Source of the DNA: Puccinellia tenuiflora
Lineage: Eukaryota; Streptophyta; Magnoliopsida; Poales; Poaceae
Assembly: GCA_012064385.1 (NCBI GenBank)
Contig: QRDG01001730.1
Span: 84,578 to 148,577, forward strand
DNA: 64,000 nt
Direction of reading: 5' to 3'
Shown here one piece after another: positions 21,190 to 33,459 of this stretch (its first letter is position 1; each line of letters begins with the position of its first letter). A model generated the notes under the pieces. It worked only from the letters and a program-made list of their open reading frames with translations. It searched no databases and was not told the origin of the DNA. The position numbers and the translations under genes are program-made.

Positions 21190-22285
21190 CACTCGCACAG
21201 GCATCCCTCATAAAAGAGTCACGAGGTCCAGGGGCAGGAGTTGGAGGAGGAGTGACTACCTTCCTCTTTACATAGAGCCTCTTGAGCTTGTGCTCCTCAC
21301 AATTTGTATCAAAGTCCTCATTGGGTAGCGTATCCCTGATTAGTAGCATGATATATGGAGCATAGGGAATAGACTGTTTGCCCACCATAGCATCATAGAT
21401 TTCATTGAAGATGAAGTCAATGACATCAACCGAGAAACTCCTATTAGGCAACTAGCTTGTCAAGGGATGTGCGAATGGCATCATTGTTCCCTCCACTTGG
21501 AGCAATGTTCTCCCTAAAAATGCGCACAAGATGATCATAGAGTGGGAGAAGTCCAGAGATGGTGCCAACAATACCATCAACCCCATATAAGGCAGCTAGC
21601 TTGTCCTTGTTCGGCCTACCAGGAGATAGAATGTGGTGACCAACGGGAGTGGGACCATTGAAAGTGTACCCCAGAACTCTAGCAAAATCAACAAAGGTTG
21701 CCTCACACTAAACATATCTAGTCATCCACTTGAGAGTGTTAGCATCGTCTCCCTCGATCACAAGCATAGCAAAGAACTGCTGAACAAGGGGAATGTTGTA
21801 GTCGCACTGAATACCCTTCAGATGATGCAGCCCCATCTGTTCAGTCACAAACATAGCCTCAGAGGAATAATCCTTGGTCTTGAGGAATTGTAGATCAAGC
21901 GGACGCATTGGGCGCACAGGATGTGTCATGGTGGCATAAATATCTTTATAAATGAAGAGGTGTTCCATGCACCAAAAGTTAGAATCTTCGATCTCTTCAT
22001 CCCTGTCAACAGACAAGTACCAATCACCTTCCTAAGAGATGCATACTCAACAATGTCCATATCCTTGTAGTTGACCCTTTTTGCTTTGCCTCTTCTTGGA
22101 TTGGGTGGGGCCTTTGGCTCCCTCAACTTTCTGACAGCCTCCCTCTTTCCCTGCCTAGTGACCTCTTCATCAACAAGAACTCCATGCTCATTCCTACGAA
22201 AATAACGGGAACGAGTCCGCTTTGGAGGAGCACCACTCGAACCACCTGTGATATAAAGAAATAGAAGGATATCATAGATGAGCAC
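21190..22285 (-). pseudogene. Transposon-associated hypothetical gene, fragmentary
   Basis: The minus strand carries pieces of one protein family in order. After a putative splice acceptor at about 22249 come GGSSGAPPKRTRSRYFRRNE and a basic segment, then NYKDMDIVEYASLRKV. A frame change leads to DSNFWCMEHLFIYKDIYATM and IPLVQQFFAMLVIEGDDANT (22016-21708). Further decayed sequence follows (GGCCTACCAGGAGATAG region), then VDVIDFIFNEIYDAMVGKQS (21451-21164). The family is familiar from many cereal repeats, where it accompanies retroelements, but I know no function for it. It is broken by frameshifts and stops. It directly follows the copia LTR region on the same strand. Confidence 0.5.
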
Positions 22286-24624
22286 ACACTAGTTACAGGA
22301 AGACAAAGTTAAAAACATTAGAGAGGCTTCCTATAGCCGATACTACCTAGACCAAGAATAATTGATGTTGTTGTACAAAAACCCCAAAATCGGATAATCC
22401 GTTTTTTCCAGGGGCCGGATAATCTGGCCCTGCAGCAGATTTCAGCACAGATTCAAAACATGGTCTAAAAAGTAGATCGGCTATAAAGGGAGCAAAATTG
22501 ATGGTTCTATCAGGCATGAGGGGTCACAAACACCATCTACTCCAAGTAAGAACACTAAATAACTCCACATTCAAAATAAGATGACTAGCACCCTGGATCC
22601 GAAAGTGTGGAAGTTACCCTCGTCCATTCGAGGATTCGCTTGGAGGCGAAGGTGCCCGGAGGGGAGGAGCCCCAGATCCGGCGCAGGGCCGGATAATCTG
22701 GTGCAAGGGAAGGTCAGGGCGGCCTCCGGCGAGGTTGCAGGCGGTGGGACAGGTGGGGGAGGTTGGGGGTGCAGAGAGAACTCAACTGAGCTCTCCACCC
22801 CGGCCTCCCGATATTTTAAAATGGAAACCGCTCATGCCGGATATTCTGGCCCGACTTGGCCCGGATAATCCGGCCCCAGATATTCCGGCCCAAAGGCTAA
22901 AATATCCAGCCTGCAGAAACTGAAACTTTGAGATATGGAGATTGACTTGTGTGCAAGATAGATAGGTTTTAGATGAGATAGGCTTGGGATCAGATTACAA
23001 CCTGGAGATGCACTAGTAGGAAAAAGCCTACTGCTGGCGAACCTGATTTTACTACCGCTGGCGAACAGGCGGTTTGCCAGCGCTGCTATCGCCAGTGGTA
23101 AGCGGTTACCGCTGGCGAACAGGCGTTCGCCAGCGGTAAGTCAGCTTACCAGTGGCGAACAATCTACTACACGCGCCAGTGTTATAGTTTTTAGGTTTAA
23201 AAAAAAAGCTAGCCACCGGCGACGCAGCTGCTGCAATTCGACGGTGCCGTCTGCGGAGCTCAGGGAAGACGTCCGGGGAGGGTGACTACGGGGACCTCCC
23301 GGTCACGGCAGATAACGAAGCAACGGCTATCCGGGTCGGCCGCGTCGGTGGGGAAGGCGAGCCAGGGGCAGTCGGGGCGCGGGCGGTCGCGGCCCGCGGA
23401 GAAGTGGTGGAGGTCGAGGGAGGGGAAGGCGAGCCAGGGGCGGTCGGGGCGCGGGCGGCCACGGCTCGTGGAGAAGCGGAAGCGACGGAGGTCGAGGGAG
23501 GGAAGGGCGAGCCAGGAGTGGTCAGGACACAGGCGGCCGTGGCCCACAGAGAAGCGGCGAGGTCGAGGGAGGGGAGGGCGAGCCAGGGGCGGTCGGGGCG
23601 CGGAAGCGGCGGAGAATATTGCGGCGGCGGCGCGCCAGGAAGCGCAGATGGCGTGGAAGCGGCGGAGGTCGAGGGAGGGGAGGCGCGGGACGGGGTGGAG
23701 GAGGAGCACGGAGCGCGGTACGTAGGAGCTCGACGCGAGCTCCGGCGGCGGCCATGGGCTTGGAGCAGGGCCGGGCATGGACGAGGAAGTGGAGCGGCGT
23801 CGCTTTTTTGGTGGAGAGAGAAAGGGGATCGGAGAGATAAGTAAGGGGACGGGGAGGAGGAAGGGGGAGTGGCGTCGCTTTCTTATTTCGTCTTGTGCCG
23901 TGCATGCATGTTTTGTTTTCAGATCGGATCGAAAGAAGAGCTCGAAGGCCGGCCGGAATTGGATAAGGAAGACCTCACGCTACCGCTGGCGAAGTGCTAA
24001 CCTATTCGCCGGTGGTAATTTGTGTACTGCTGGCGCATGAGAACAATTGTTCGCCAGCAGTAAGTGCGACCCAGCGGCGCTAACTTACCGCTGGCGAGCA
24101 CGCTATTCTGTTCGCCAGCGGTAGGCCACTTACCGCTGGCGAACGAGTAGTGCTGTTCGCCAGCAGTAGTTAGCGTCATTGGGGCCGTCCGAGCCCGCCA
24201 TTACTACTGGCGCACCTCATATTTCGTGTTCGCCAGCGCTATATACCGCTGGCGAACGGTTTATTGTGTTCGCCAGCGGTAGCCTGGCGGCTATAAGCAG
24301 TTTCCTACTAGTGATGGTACTTCCCAGTCAATCTTGCAAGAGGCATAAACAATCATAAAGGCCAAGATTAAGTGCGTTTCTCATAAGAACAAAAGATGGG
24401 CAAAAAGATCCAATAAAACCACAAAGAACCAACTCTTCACTAAGTAGAGGTCGGTGGCCTAGGCCACCATGTATGTGTGAAGGCATGACACCGTGAAGAT
24501 ATATCTCGGGTTCATAACCAATACTCATCATTGACGCTCACAATTCATGAATTGAAAATAGAGACAAATGAACTTTACTTTGGGCATAATGGGGGAAGGG
24601 AGAGCCCAATTAATTAGGACAACA
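22286..24624 (-). repeat. Copia 3' LTR region (minus strand), split by a CACTA element
   Basis: Just after the polypurine tract at 24625-24636 the minus strand reads TGTTGTCCTAATTAATTGGG, a plausible LTR start at 24624. The sequence is cut by the CACTA at 23011-24313 (target ATG) and continues leftward to about 22300. The far end could not be fixed. The interior holds several palindromic GGATAATCCGG-type motifs between 22392 and 22895. A short minus frame (22798-22571) has no domain. Confidence 0.45.
23011..24313. mobile_element. Small non-autonomous CACTA element, complete
   Basis: The 1303-bp element has ends CACTAGTAGGAAA and TTTCCTACTAGTG as perfect inverted repeats and an ATG target duplication on both sides (23008-23010, 24314-24316). 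Subterminal regions at 23025-23165 and 23985-24285 carry many inverted pairs TACCGCTGGCGAAC and GTTCGCCAGCGGTA. The centre (23285-23720) is a GC-rich minisatellite with ~70-bp spacing of GCCAGGGGCGGTCGGGGCG. Its long frames are repeat translations. No transposase, so it would need one in trans. Confidence 0.95.
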
Positions 24625-24636
24625 CTCCCCCTAAAT
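24625..24636 (-). other. Polypurine tract of the copia element
   Basis: On the minus strand it reads ATTTAGGGGGAG, directly before the LTR start TGTTGTCC. This is the expected plus-strand primer position, 58 bp after the stop of the polyprotein. Confidence 0.6.
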
Positions 24637-24693
24637 CCATGCCTACACCTAGACCAAATATATAGTCAACCTATAGGTGTGTATGAAAGATGG

Positions 24694-27600
24694 TCAAGTC
24701 AAGCTCCTTGAATACACGATATTTAGCTCATTCCTTAAGTAAGTGAATCTTGCATCATCAAGTGGCTTCGTGAATATATCGGCAAGTTGGTCTTTGGTTG
24801 GCACATAAGCTAGCTCAATATCTCCACGGGCAACATGATCTCTAATGAAGTGATGACGAATCTCAATATGCTTCGTTCTTGAATGTTGCACCGGGTTGTA
24901 AGCAATCTTGATAGCACTTTCATTGTCACACAAAAGAGGCACTTTGTCACAATTGACACCGTATTCCTTTAAAGTTTGCCTCATCCATAACAATTGAGTG
25001 CATCCACTAGCGGCGGCCACATACTCGGCTTCGGCGGTGGAGAGAGATATACAATTTTGCTTCTTAGAAGACCAACTCACCAAGGACCTACCAAGAAATT
25101 GGCATGCCCCAGAAGTTGATTTCCTATCATCTTGATCACCGGCCCAATCCGAGTCCGTATACCCATAAAGAGTGAAAGATGAGTCCTTGGGATACCACAA
25201 ACCATATCTTGGGGTATGAACCAAATATCGAAGGATTCTCTTGACCGCCAACATGTGGCTTTCCTTAGGAGCGGCTTGATACCTTGCACACACACCTACA
25301 CTCAACACAATATCGGGTCTAGATGCACAAAGATAAAGCAACGAACCAATCATGGAGCGGTAGAGCTTTTGATCCACATCTATACCCTTTGGGTTAAGTT
25401 GTAGATGGCATTTAGTATCCATAGGAGTCTTTTTATCCTTAGCATCAACCATATTGAACCTCTTGAGCTCATTCCTCAAATAAGTGAATCTTGCTTCATC
25501 AAGTGGCTTCGTGAATATATCGGCAAGTTGGTATTTGGTTGGCACATAAGCTAGCTCAATATCTCCACGGGCAGCATGATCTCGAATGAAGTGATGACGA
25601 ATTCCAATATGCTTCGTTCTTGAATGTTGCACCGGGTTGTACGCAATCTTTATAGCACTCACATTGTCACACAAAAGAGGCACTTTGTCACATTTGACAC
25701 CGTATTCCTTTAAAGTTTGCCTCATCCATAACAATTGAGTGCATCCACTAGCGGCGTCCACATACTCGGCTTCGGCGGTGGAGAGAGATATGCAATTTTG
25801 CTTCTTAGAAGACCAACTCACCAAGGACCTACCAAGAAATTGGTATGCCCCGGAAGTTGATTTCCTATCATCTTGATCACCGGCCCAATCCGAGTCCGTA
25901 TACCCACAAAGAGTGAAAGATGAATCTTTTGGGTACCACAAACCAAACCTTGGGGTATGAAACAAATACCGAAAGATTCTCTTGACCGCCAACATGTGGC
26001 TTTCCTTATGAGCGGCTTGATACCTTTCACACACACCTACACTTAACACAATATCAGGTCTAGATTCACAAAGATAAAGCAACTAACCAATCATGGAGCG
26101 GTAGAGGTTTTGATCCACATCTATACCCTTAGGGTTAAGTTGTAGATGGCATTTAGTATCCATATGAGTCTTCTTATCGTTAGCATCTCCCATATTGAAT
26201 CTCTTGAGCATTTCTTGGATATAGTTTGCTTGACAAATAAAAGTGCCTCCTCTCAATTGCTTGATCTCAAATCCAAGGAAGAACTTCAACTCACCCATCA
26301 TGGACATCTCAAACCTATCGGTCATAAGCTTTGAAAATTCATCATTAAAAGCTTTGTTAGATGAGCCAAATATTATATCATCAACATATAGTTGGAAAAC
26401 GAAAAGCTCCCCATTAACCCTCTTAGTAAAAAAAAGTGGGATCAATTTGCCCGACTTCAAATCCACGGTTTAACAATAGCTCTCTAAGGTGCTCGTACCA
26501 TGCACGTGGTGCTTGTTTAAGTCCATAGAGTGCCTTATCAAGCTTGTATACATGGTTAGGGAATTTGGGGTCCTCGAACCCTGGGGGTTGCTTAATGAAA
26601 ACCAACTCCCTTAAAGGACCATTAAGAAATGCACGTTTCACATCCATTTGTTGCAATTTAATGTTATAAAAGGATGCATATGCAAGAAGGATACATATGG
26701 ACTCAAGGCGAGCCACGGGAGCATAGGTCTTTCCAAAATCAATGCCTTCAACCTAAGAGAACCTTGAGATACCAATCTTGCCTTGTTCCTCACAACTATG
26801 CCATTTTCATCTTGCTTGTTCTTGAATATCCACTTGGTGCCAATAACATTGCGGCACTCCTTGGGTTCCTCAACTAACTTCCATACATTATTGCGCTTGA
26901 AGTTGTTGAGTTTATCATGCATGGCTTCCAACCAATCCGGATCTTCAAGAGCTTCAAACACTTTCTTCGGTTCCACCATGGAGATGTGAGCTTGATGATC
27001 ACTAAAACTTGACAATTGCCTCCGGGTGGACACCTTGCTTCTCAAGTTACCAATAACCTTGACGACGGGCTTCGATATCCTCATTGCACCTTGGAGCTAT
27101 CACTTGATCATCTTGATCATTTCAGTCCCCGTCTTGACCGGTAAGTTGACCTTGTTCATCATTAGGCATGACTTCATCACTATAAGGAGATGATTGAGCA
27201 AGGTCTTGATCTTCTTGATCATGGCTAGCAACACTAATGGTGAAGTTTGGCTCTTGCGTAGCAACTTGATCAAGGGGTTGAGGGTCTTCAACTTCTTCTT
27301 CGGCTGGTGTACTAGATTCTCCGTTGGCTTGATTTTCTTGAGTAGATGAGGGCTCCACATGAGTAGAGCATTGTTCTTCTAGATCCGCCACAAGGGGTTC
27401 CTCAATGGGGCGGAAAAATCCTGCACCCATTCTTCTTATGGCATCTTGAGGTATTTCATCATCGTTACGAAAATAGAGCCGGTTGGATGAATGACATGCC
27501 GTGGATATAGCCTCGGCTCAAAAGGTCAACGGAGACATAAACTCCGCCAATATGGACATTGCCATATTCATAAGAGTCCGGTTCTTCCACTTGGCTACAC

Positions 27601-28175
27601 CATTTTGTTGAGGGGTATAAGTTGCGGAATATTGATGACGAATCCCCTCTTCACTAAGAAACTCATTTAGGGTGTAGTTCTTGAACTCGGAGCCATTGTC
27701 ACTTCTAATTGCCAATATGGGAACATTGTGTTGACGTTGAACTTCATTGGAGAAGTCGATGACGGCTTGTTGGGCCTCCCTCTTGAAATTGAAAAAGTAA
27801 ACCCATGTAAATCTTGAATAGTCATCAACAATCACCAAGCAATACTTCTTCCCACCAAAACTAGCTTCGGGAACGGCACCAAAAAGATCCACATGGAGAA
27901 GCTCTAAGATCCTCTTGGATGAAATGATAGCCTTGCCAGGATGGGGAGTGCATCTTTCCTTCAACACATGCCCTACAAACACGATCTTTGGCAAAAGAGA
28001 CATTTTCTTTTAGTCCGAGAATGTGGCCACCCTTGTGAAGACTTTGCAAAGTTCTCATGTTGACATGGGCCAAGCGGCGATGCCACAACCAGCCCATGTC
28101 GGCCTTTCCAAATAAGCACATCGAATTTGAAGTAATTAATAGACGCAGTAGAGAGCTAGATATAACTTGTGACAA
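24694..28175 (-). pseudogene. Ty1/copia polyprotein remnant (integrase, RT, doubled RNase H)
   Basis: Read right to left: an integrase zinc-binding region (WHRRLAH...CRACVEGK, 28175 on), then the integrase core with LLHVDLFG and IRSDNGSEF. The catalytic Glu block reads QQNGVAKWKNRT, so Glu is replaced by Lys. After an acidic linker come RT blocks: KWIFKNKQDENG (before a frameshift near 26700), QMDVKRAFLNG, then LYVDDIIFGS in 26466-26083. A TAG near 26083 interrupts YRSMIG-LLYLC. The RNase H region (TDSDWAGD, TAEAEYV, TKPLD) appears twice in frame in 26082-24694. Gag and protease are missing; sequence changes near 28200. Frameshifts, a stop and the lost catalytic residue mark a dead copy. Confidence 0.9.
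24725..26206 (-). repeat. In-frame 741-bp tandem duplication of the RNase H region
   Basis: Matching points are 741 bp apart, for example GGCAAGTTGG at 24781 and 25522, and ATATTGAAYCTCTTGAGC at 25450 and 26191. 741 is 247 codons, so the frame is kept and one open frame spans both copies except for the TAG near 26083. The copies differ at scattered sites, so the duplication is not brand new. Confidence 0.9.
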
Positions 28176-28199
28176 GCAAGGTCATTTCCCCCCTTTCAC

Positions 28200-30638
28200 C
28201 CGGTGTTGATGGATTACGTCTTCACTTGAATCAACCCGAGAGCAGCTTAAGCAAAATATAAATATAACTCACAATTCTCCTCCGCGCAATGCAAATCTGA
28301 GAAATCAGCCCAAACATTGGACAGTGGTGAAACCAAGGAGAAAGAAGAGCGTACTCGCTCTTCTAAGAACCAGCTGCTCTCACAAGTCTAAAAACCTTGC
28401 TTGTCATGAGGGACTAGATAATTTCTCTGTTGTGAAGTCGTTGACGAAAGCATGCATACCTCAAAATCATTTTACTTCTGTTTTAAAAACCAAAAAGCTC
28501 TAGCACATGACTAATCCATGCTTCCCTCTGCGAAGGGCCTTTCTTTTACTTTTAATGTTGAGTCAGTTTTCCCTTTTTCCTTCTATCTCCACAAAAGCAA
28601 ACATCTAGCATTGACCCTGGGTATCGTTGAGCATATTACATTATCAAGATTAAACATGAATCTTTATTTTGACTTTATCTATAAGATAAGCCGTTGGAAG
28701 TTGAAGCTCTTTGCTAATGCTTACATCTTCCTTTGTGTTGATTCTCAAACACTTTTGTCATGCAATTATTATCCTTGTGAATTAGTCAAATATGTTGATC
28801 ACATTGTTTTCATGTCTTTGACATACTATTTATGAAAGGTTTTGCTTGGATGATTCAACTTGTTTATTCATTGCTTTCTTGCTATCAATTATAGACAATT
28901 GTTTTGTATCTCTTCATTCCATCCTTTGATTTGCATCACTATCTTTATCAAGATTGTGTTGGTTAGATGTCTCATAAAAAATTATTTGTTATCATTTACC
29001 TACTCGAGGACGAGTAGGAGTTAAGCTTGGGGATGCTGATACGTCTCAAACGTATCTATAATTATTGAGTGATCCATGCTAGTTTGTGATATTGTCACAT
29101 GTTTTTACTGTCATTTATATCATTTTTATGCATTTTGTCGGAATAACCAATTGACAAGATGCCCAGTGCCAGTTCCCTGTTTTTGTTGTTTTTCTATTTC
29201 AGAAAATTTACTTCTGGAAATATTCTCGGAATTGGACAAAAATTTATGAGGAATTTTTTATGCGACGGAAGACACCTGTGGACTAAAGGGCAGCCAGGGG
29301 GGCCACCCACAGGGCAGGGGCGGCCTGCTACCGCGGCCCCACCTGGACCCGCAGGTGGGACCCGCCCCTGCTCCTGGGGCATTCCCTCGGCCCCCTCCGA
29401 CTCCTATAAAATCCCTTTAACCTAAAAACATCAGGGCGGCAATTATTTTCCAGAAAATCGAACCCGACGCGCCGTCACCGAAAACCCTAGTTCGGGGTCC
29501 AATCTGGAGCTGATCCTGGTACTCTGCCGGAGGGGAGATCGATCCCGGAGGGCTCTTCATCGTCATGCCTTCCTCCGGGATGATTTGTGAGTAGTCTCAC
29601 CTTGGACTACGGGTCCATGGCAGTAGCTAGTTGGTAGTCTCTCTCTCTTGTGCTTCATGTCTTATGATCTCGTGAGCTGCCTAACATGATCAAGATCGAT
29701 TATTGTAATGCTATGTGATGTGTTTGCTGGGATCCGATGGATTATGAAGTTATGTTTAGATTGTGCATGATTCTTATATGAGTAATTTATGTTCTTGCAT
29801 GCTCTTCGATGTGCGTAGTTACTTTGGCCAAGTGATTGTGTGTATCTCCAAGAGAGGGTATTTATGCTAGATAGTGGGTTCATGCCCCCTTTTGTTCCTG
29901 GGCACGAGTGATTGAAACGTCTAAGGGCGAGGGTGTGCTGTTTCTACTAAGGGTAAAACAACGGTGTTAATGTATATTTTGATATTAGTATTGCTTACTT
30001 TATGCACTCTACTTAATGAAATTTTCTGTTGCTTGCAACTTAATACCGTTGGGTGACAGGCTGGATAGCGATCCCACGGTGGACTTTTTAGACAAAGACG
30101 CAGTTGGACTCAACAGTCTTTGTTCCTTGTCGTGATGCCTCCATAAATATTATCATGTCCTTTTTCTCATAGCTAAATTGGGTTTGTGTCATGATCTTGT
30201 CAATTGCCTAGCTGTAATTCGTTCACCCATCACATGCATATTTTATTTACTTGAGAGACTCCACTAGTGAACCCATGGCCCCCGGTCCATCTTTTTACAT
30301 TGTTTACAACCTCATTTACTTGCTTTTAATCATCATTACTCCTCTGGTCACTTTTCAAATTTTATCTATTTCATCATACAATTAACCGCTTTGTTTTCTG
30401 CGAGACCAGAAAGATTGACAACCTTTCCGCCGTTGGGGGCAAAGTATTTTGGTTGAGTGTGTGCAGGTCCACGTCTGTTGAAGGTCAAGTGCCAGAGATC
30501 TTCAACATTCACCTCGTTGTTGATTTCAAGGTCCTACTGGTTCGATAAACCTCGGTTCGTTAAACAAGGGAAAACTGCTACTAGCTACAATTCCGCCTTC
30601 GCTTGGGGCACCACCCAACTTATCAATATCTACCATCA
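28200..30638 (+). mobile_element. Second Athila-type retrotransposon 3' end with LTR
   Basis: 3' internal, non-coding sequence from about 28200 ends with CCTACTCGAGGACGAGTAGG and AAGCTTGGGGATGC. The LTR is 29037-30638 (1602 bp), starting TGATACGTCTCAAACGTATC and ending TATCTACCATCA. TATAAAAT at 29405-29412 is the likely promoter. It aligns along its length with the LTR at 19340-20881. The junction with the copia element near 28200 and the lack of an internal coding region show 5' truncation. No gene is seen in 28200-29036. Confidence 0.75.
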
Positions 30639-33354
30639 TCCGACAAACTCTTCATCTGTTGTTCAACTTGGAGGATTCCTAGAATCTTGTAGTCTTCAGG
30701 ACATGTCGAACAGCTTTCACTACAAGAAATATGCTACCTAGTGACCCTCCATATTGGTCACTGAAAGGTCACTTAATTTCATTTGTGACCTTTTTGTGAC
30801 CAAAAACAGTTGGTCAAAAGATGAGGGTCACTAATGAAATTAAGTGACCTTTTTTGGGAATTGGTCATAGACGTCTATGACCAAACAAAAGGTCACAGAT
30901 TTTGTGACCAAATAATTTGGTCACTAGCAATCTGACCAGACCACGTCAGATCCAACGTGGCAGAGCTGACGTGGCAAAATTGTGACCAAATGAAATGGTC
31001 GTAGATCAGAATCAGCCCGGTCCAGTTCGATGTTTTACATGGGCCGAGCCCAACAATTCAACATTTTCCATATTTTTTTCCTGTTAATTTTGATGGGCCT
31101 GGCCCAATATTTCAGCCTTTCTATTTTTGCACCGTAGCCTTTTCAGCCCAGCTGTTTCACCAAAAAAATTGAAAGATGGCCCCACTGGTCAGAGGGTCCC
31201 AATGGTCAGATTCGTGTAAGTGGGTCCCAATTGTCAGGTTCTGGTAAATGGGTCCTAGTTGTCAGGGTCATTTTCTTCATATTTTAAATTGACAGTAGAT
31301 GAATAAACAATATTTAAATTGGCACAAATAGAAAACACACTTAATACTTCAAATAACATCAAGATTCAGTGTGTTACATCATACAACGTTGTACATTAGA
31401 ATCATAGTACAACAAGCTACAATGACAATCATACTACATGCTCTACACTGGTACACTTATACAGTGGCTCCAGGTGTCTTCGAACTTCTTCAGAATGGAA
31501 CTCATGCTCCTGTCGCATTGTACCTTGCACAGTCGCCCTGTTACATGAATCAGTAGAAACAAATAAAAAAAACTGGAGCACTAGTGGATAAAGAAAGTGA
31601 AAAAACATACGATCAGCCCCATGTGATTTGCTCAAACAATATTATAGTATAGAGTTTCTGACAAGTGAATCATCCAAAAAGAATGAGTCAAACAACATGA
31701 ACAATAGGGAATGCTTAGCTAATATCTTAGAGACATCGTATCAACTAACTACTATTGCAACATCTCAGTCAATGGGATGATATACAGTTGTTGTACTATG
31801 ATCAACCAAATCAATTATTTCCAAGATTTTTTACAACATCCCAGTCTATGAGATTAGACCGGAATAAAGCAGAGATACTTATTATTCCTCCATAAGCTAT
31901 ATATACCTCGAGGCTAGAAGTTGTCTTCCAGTAGACTTGTAATCCACCTCCAGAGAAATATATATAGAATTCACCATCCTATTTATGCAGCAAAACATGT
32001 AGAACAATAATAGTCCAGTTAATCATTGGATAAAGTTTACACGGGTATCACTAAAACTTGCAGGCTCGAATGGAAAACTCAAGGAAAATTATACTTTAGT
32101 GGGATAATAATCTCACGAATCAAATCTAAGTACCAAGATATATAGTCCAGTTTCGCAGATTTCCTATAAACAATGCTAAAAAGGTGCTTTAAGATTGTGG
32201 ACAAGTGGATATCACTTAAGTAAACTACTATTTTATGCCTTGACAATGGCTGGATTAGTAAAGTTGTTGAAACAGCAGTAAGCTGATCATATAGCATACT
32301 CATGCTAACTTGACAAGTAAAGAGTGACGGTTTGTTCTTACCACGGAACGAGAGAGAGATGTCCCCCAACAATGCCCTGATTCTCCACACCACACTCAAT
32401 GATCAACCAGCTCCTTGGTATGGACGACGCCCCCTCCTTGCTCTGTCTGGACGGCAAGTCGCAGACTCGGAAGCCCTGCACATGTCTATTTGCGTCAATG
32501 CATCAGCAATACAAGGAAATGGTATCGAGCAGAGCACAAGTCGAGAGAAAGCTATGGTCCAGGACCCAACCTTCCAAGGGAGCAGCATGGTGTGTCGTCA
32601 TGATCCCTTCATCTGGAGTTGCAGGTCAGAGTTGTGAGCTCCTGCTTTACTTCCCCATATAGCACACCTAGGTTCTCTCCAAAGATAGCAAACCGGAAAA
32701 TAAAAAAAGTATTAAGGAGTTGGTACATCAGATAAATGCAGATAAATGCGCGATATCACACAGGCAAGCATCATGGTTCGAGTACATTACATTACCCGAA
32801 TGGCCTTGTCCAGAGGAGCAAAGTTCTGCACTTCTATTGGTCTTGCAGCTTGCCAAATGGAATTAATCAATTAAGAATCATCATATGTTCCACATTTAAC
32901 TATAGTAATATCCTAGTAGCAAAACATGAAAAGAGTAACAACAGTGCTGACATATGACATAGTTAGATGAGGCTTAACAACTACTAACTTTCAATGCAAA
33001 ACATGAAAAGCATGTAATCCAAATGTACATGTCACGGATGTTTACTTTCTTTCATGCCACTGATTTGTCATATCTACAGAAAAACATGCAGGGATCAATT
33101 ATCTAAGATGAATACAAGTGTACATTGGACAGATCACATACGTTTTTACTTCTTTCAATGCATTTGTTCACCACATTTAAGATTGAAAAGGAATATTTGT
33201 AGCATGTAATCCTGGAAAGAATCATGCTATCATATTAGGTTTGTCAAAGCGATGTGTTTGCTAAACAGAGCATAGAAGTAGATGGACAACCTAAATCTAA
33301 ACAGAGACTTAGACAGCAAAGCTGGCACTGAGGGGAGCAGGGAAGGCAGCGAAC

Positions 33355-33447
33355 CTGAGAGCCCCATCCGATGACCTCGATCTGCTTGACGCCCATGAAC
33401 GCCTCCGGGAGCAGCCGGAAGAGGTTCCTCCCGCCCATCACGATATA
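33355..33447 (-). pseudogene. Captured exon of ketol-acid reductoisomerase
   Basis: The minus strand has a 93-bp exon-like block, bounded by TTGCAG before and GTTCGC after, that encodes 31 residues including GGRNLFRLLPEAFMGVKQ and VIGWGSQ. This matches the start of the NADPH-binding domain of plant plastid ketol-acid reductoisomerase (branched-chain amino-acid synthesis), whose usual motif is IGVIGWGSQG. Here Gly before VIGWG is Glu. Neighbouring exons are absent: the donor leads into unrelated sequence. It is a transduplicated fragment inside the CACTA element. A chimeric transcript with the GC-rich segment upstream (to 34250) is possible but unproven. Confidence 0.75.
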
Positions 33448-33459
33448 CTGCAACCACAG

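Noticed and set aside
23260..23905. Frames of 127-172 codons in the small CACTA
   Set aside because: Low-complexity translation of a ~70-bp GC-rich minisatellite, with no conserved motif.
31371..32957. Short plus- and minus-strand frames (60-106 codons) inside the large CACTA
   Set aside because: No motif, no codon pattern and no matching splice sites. Treated as chance frames in A/T-rich filler.
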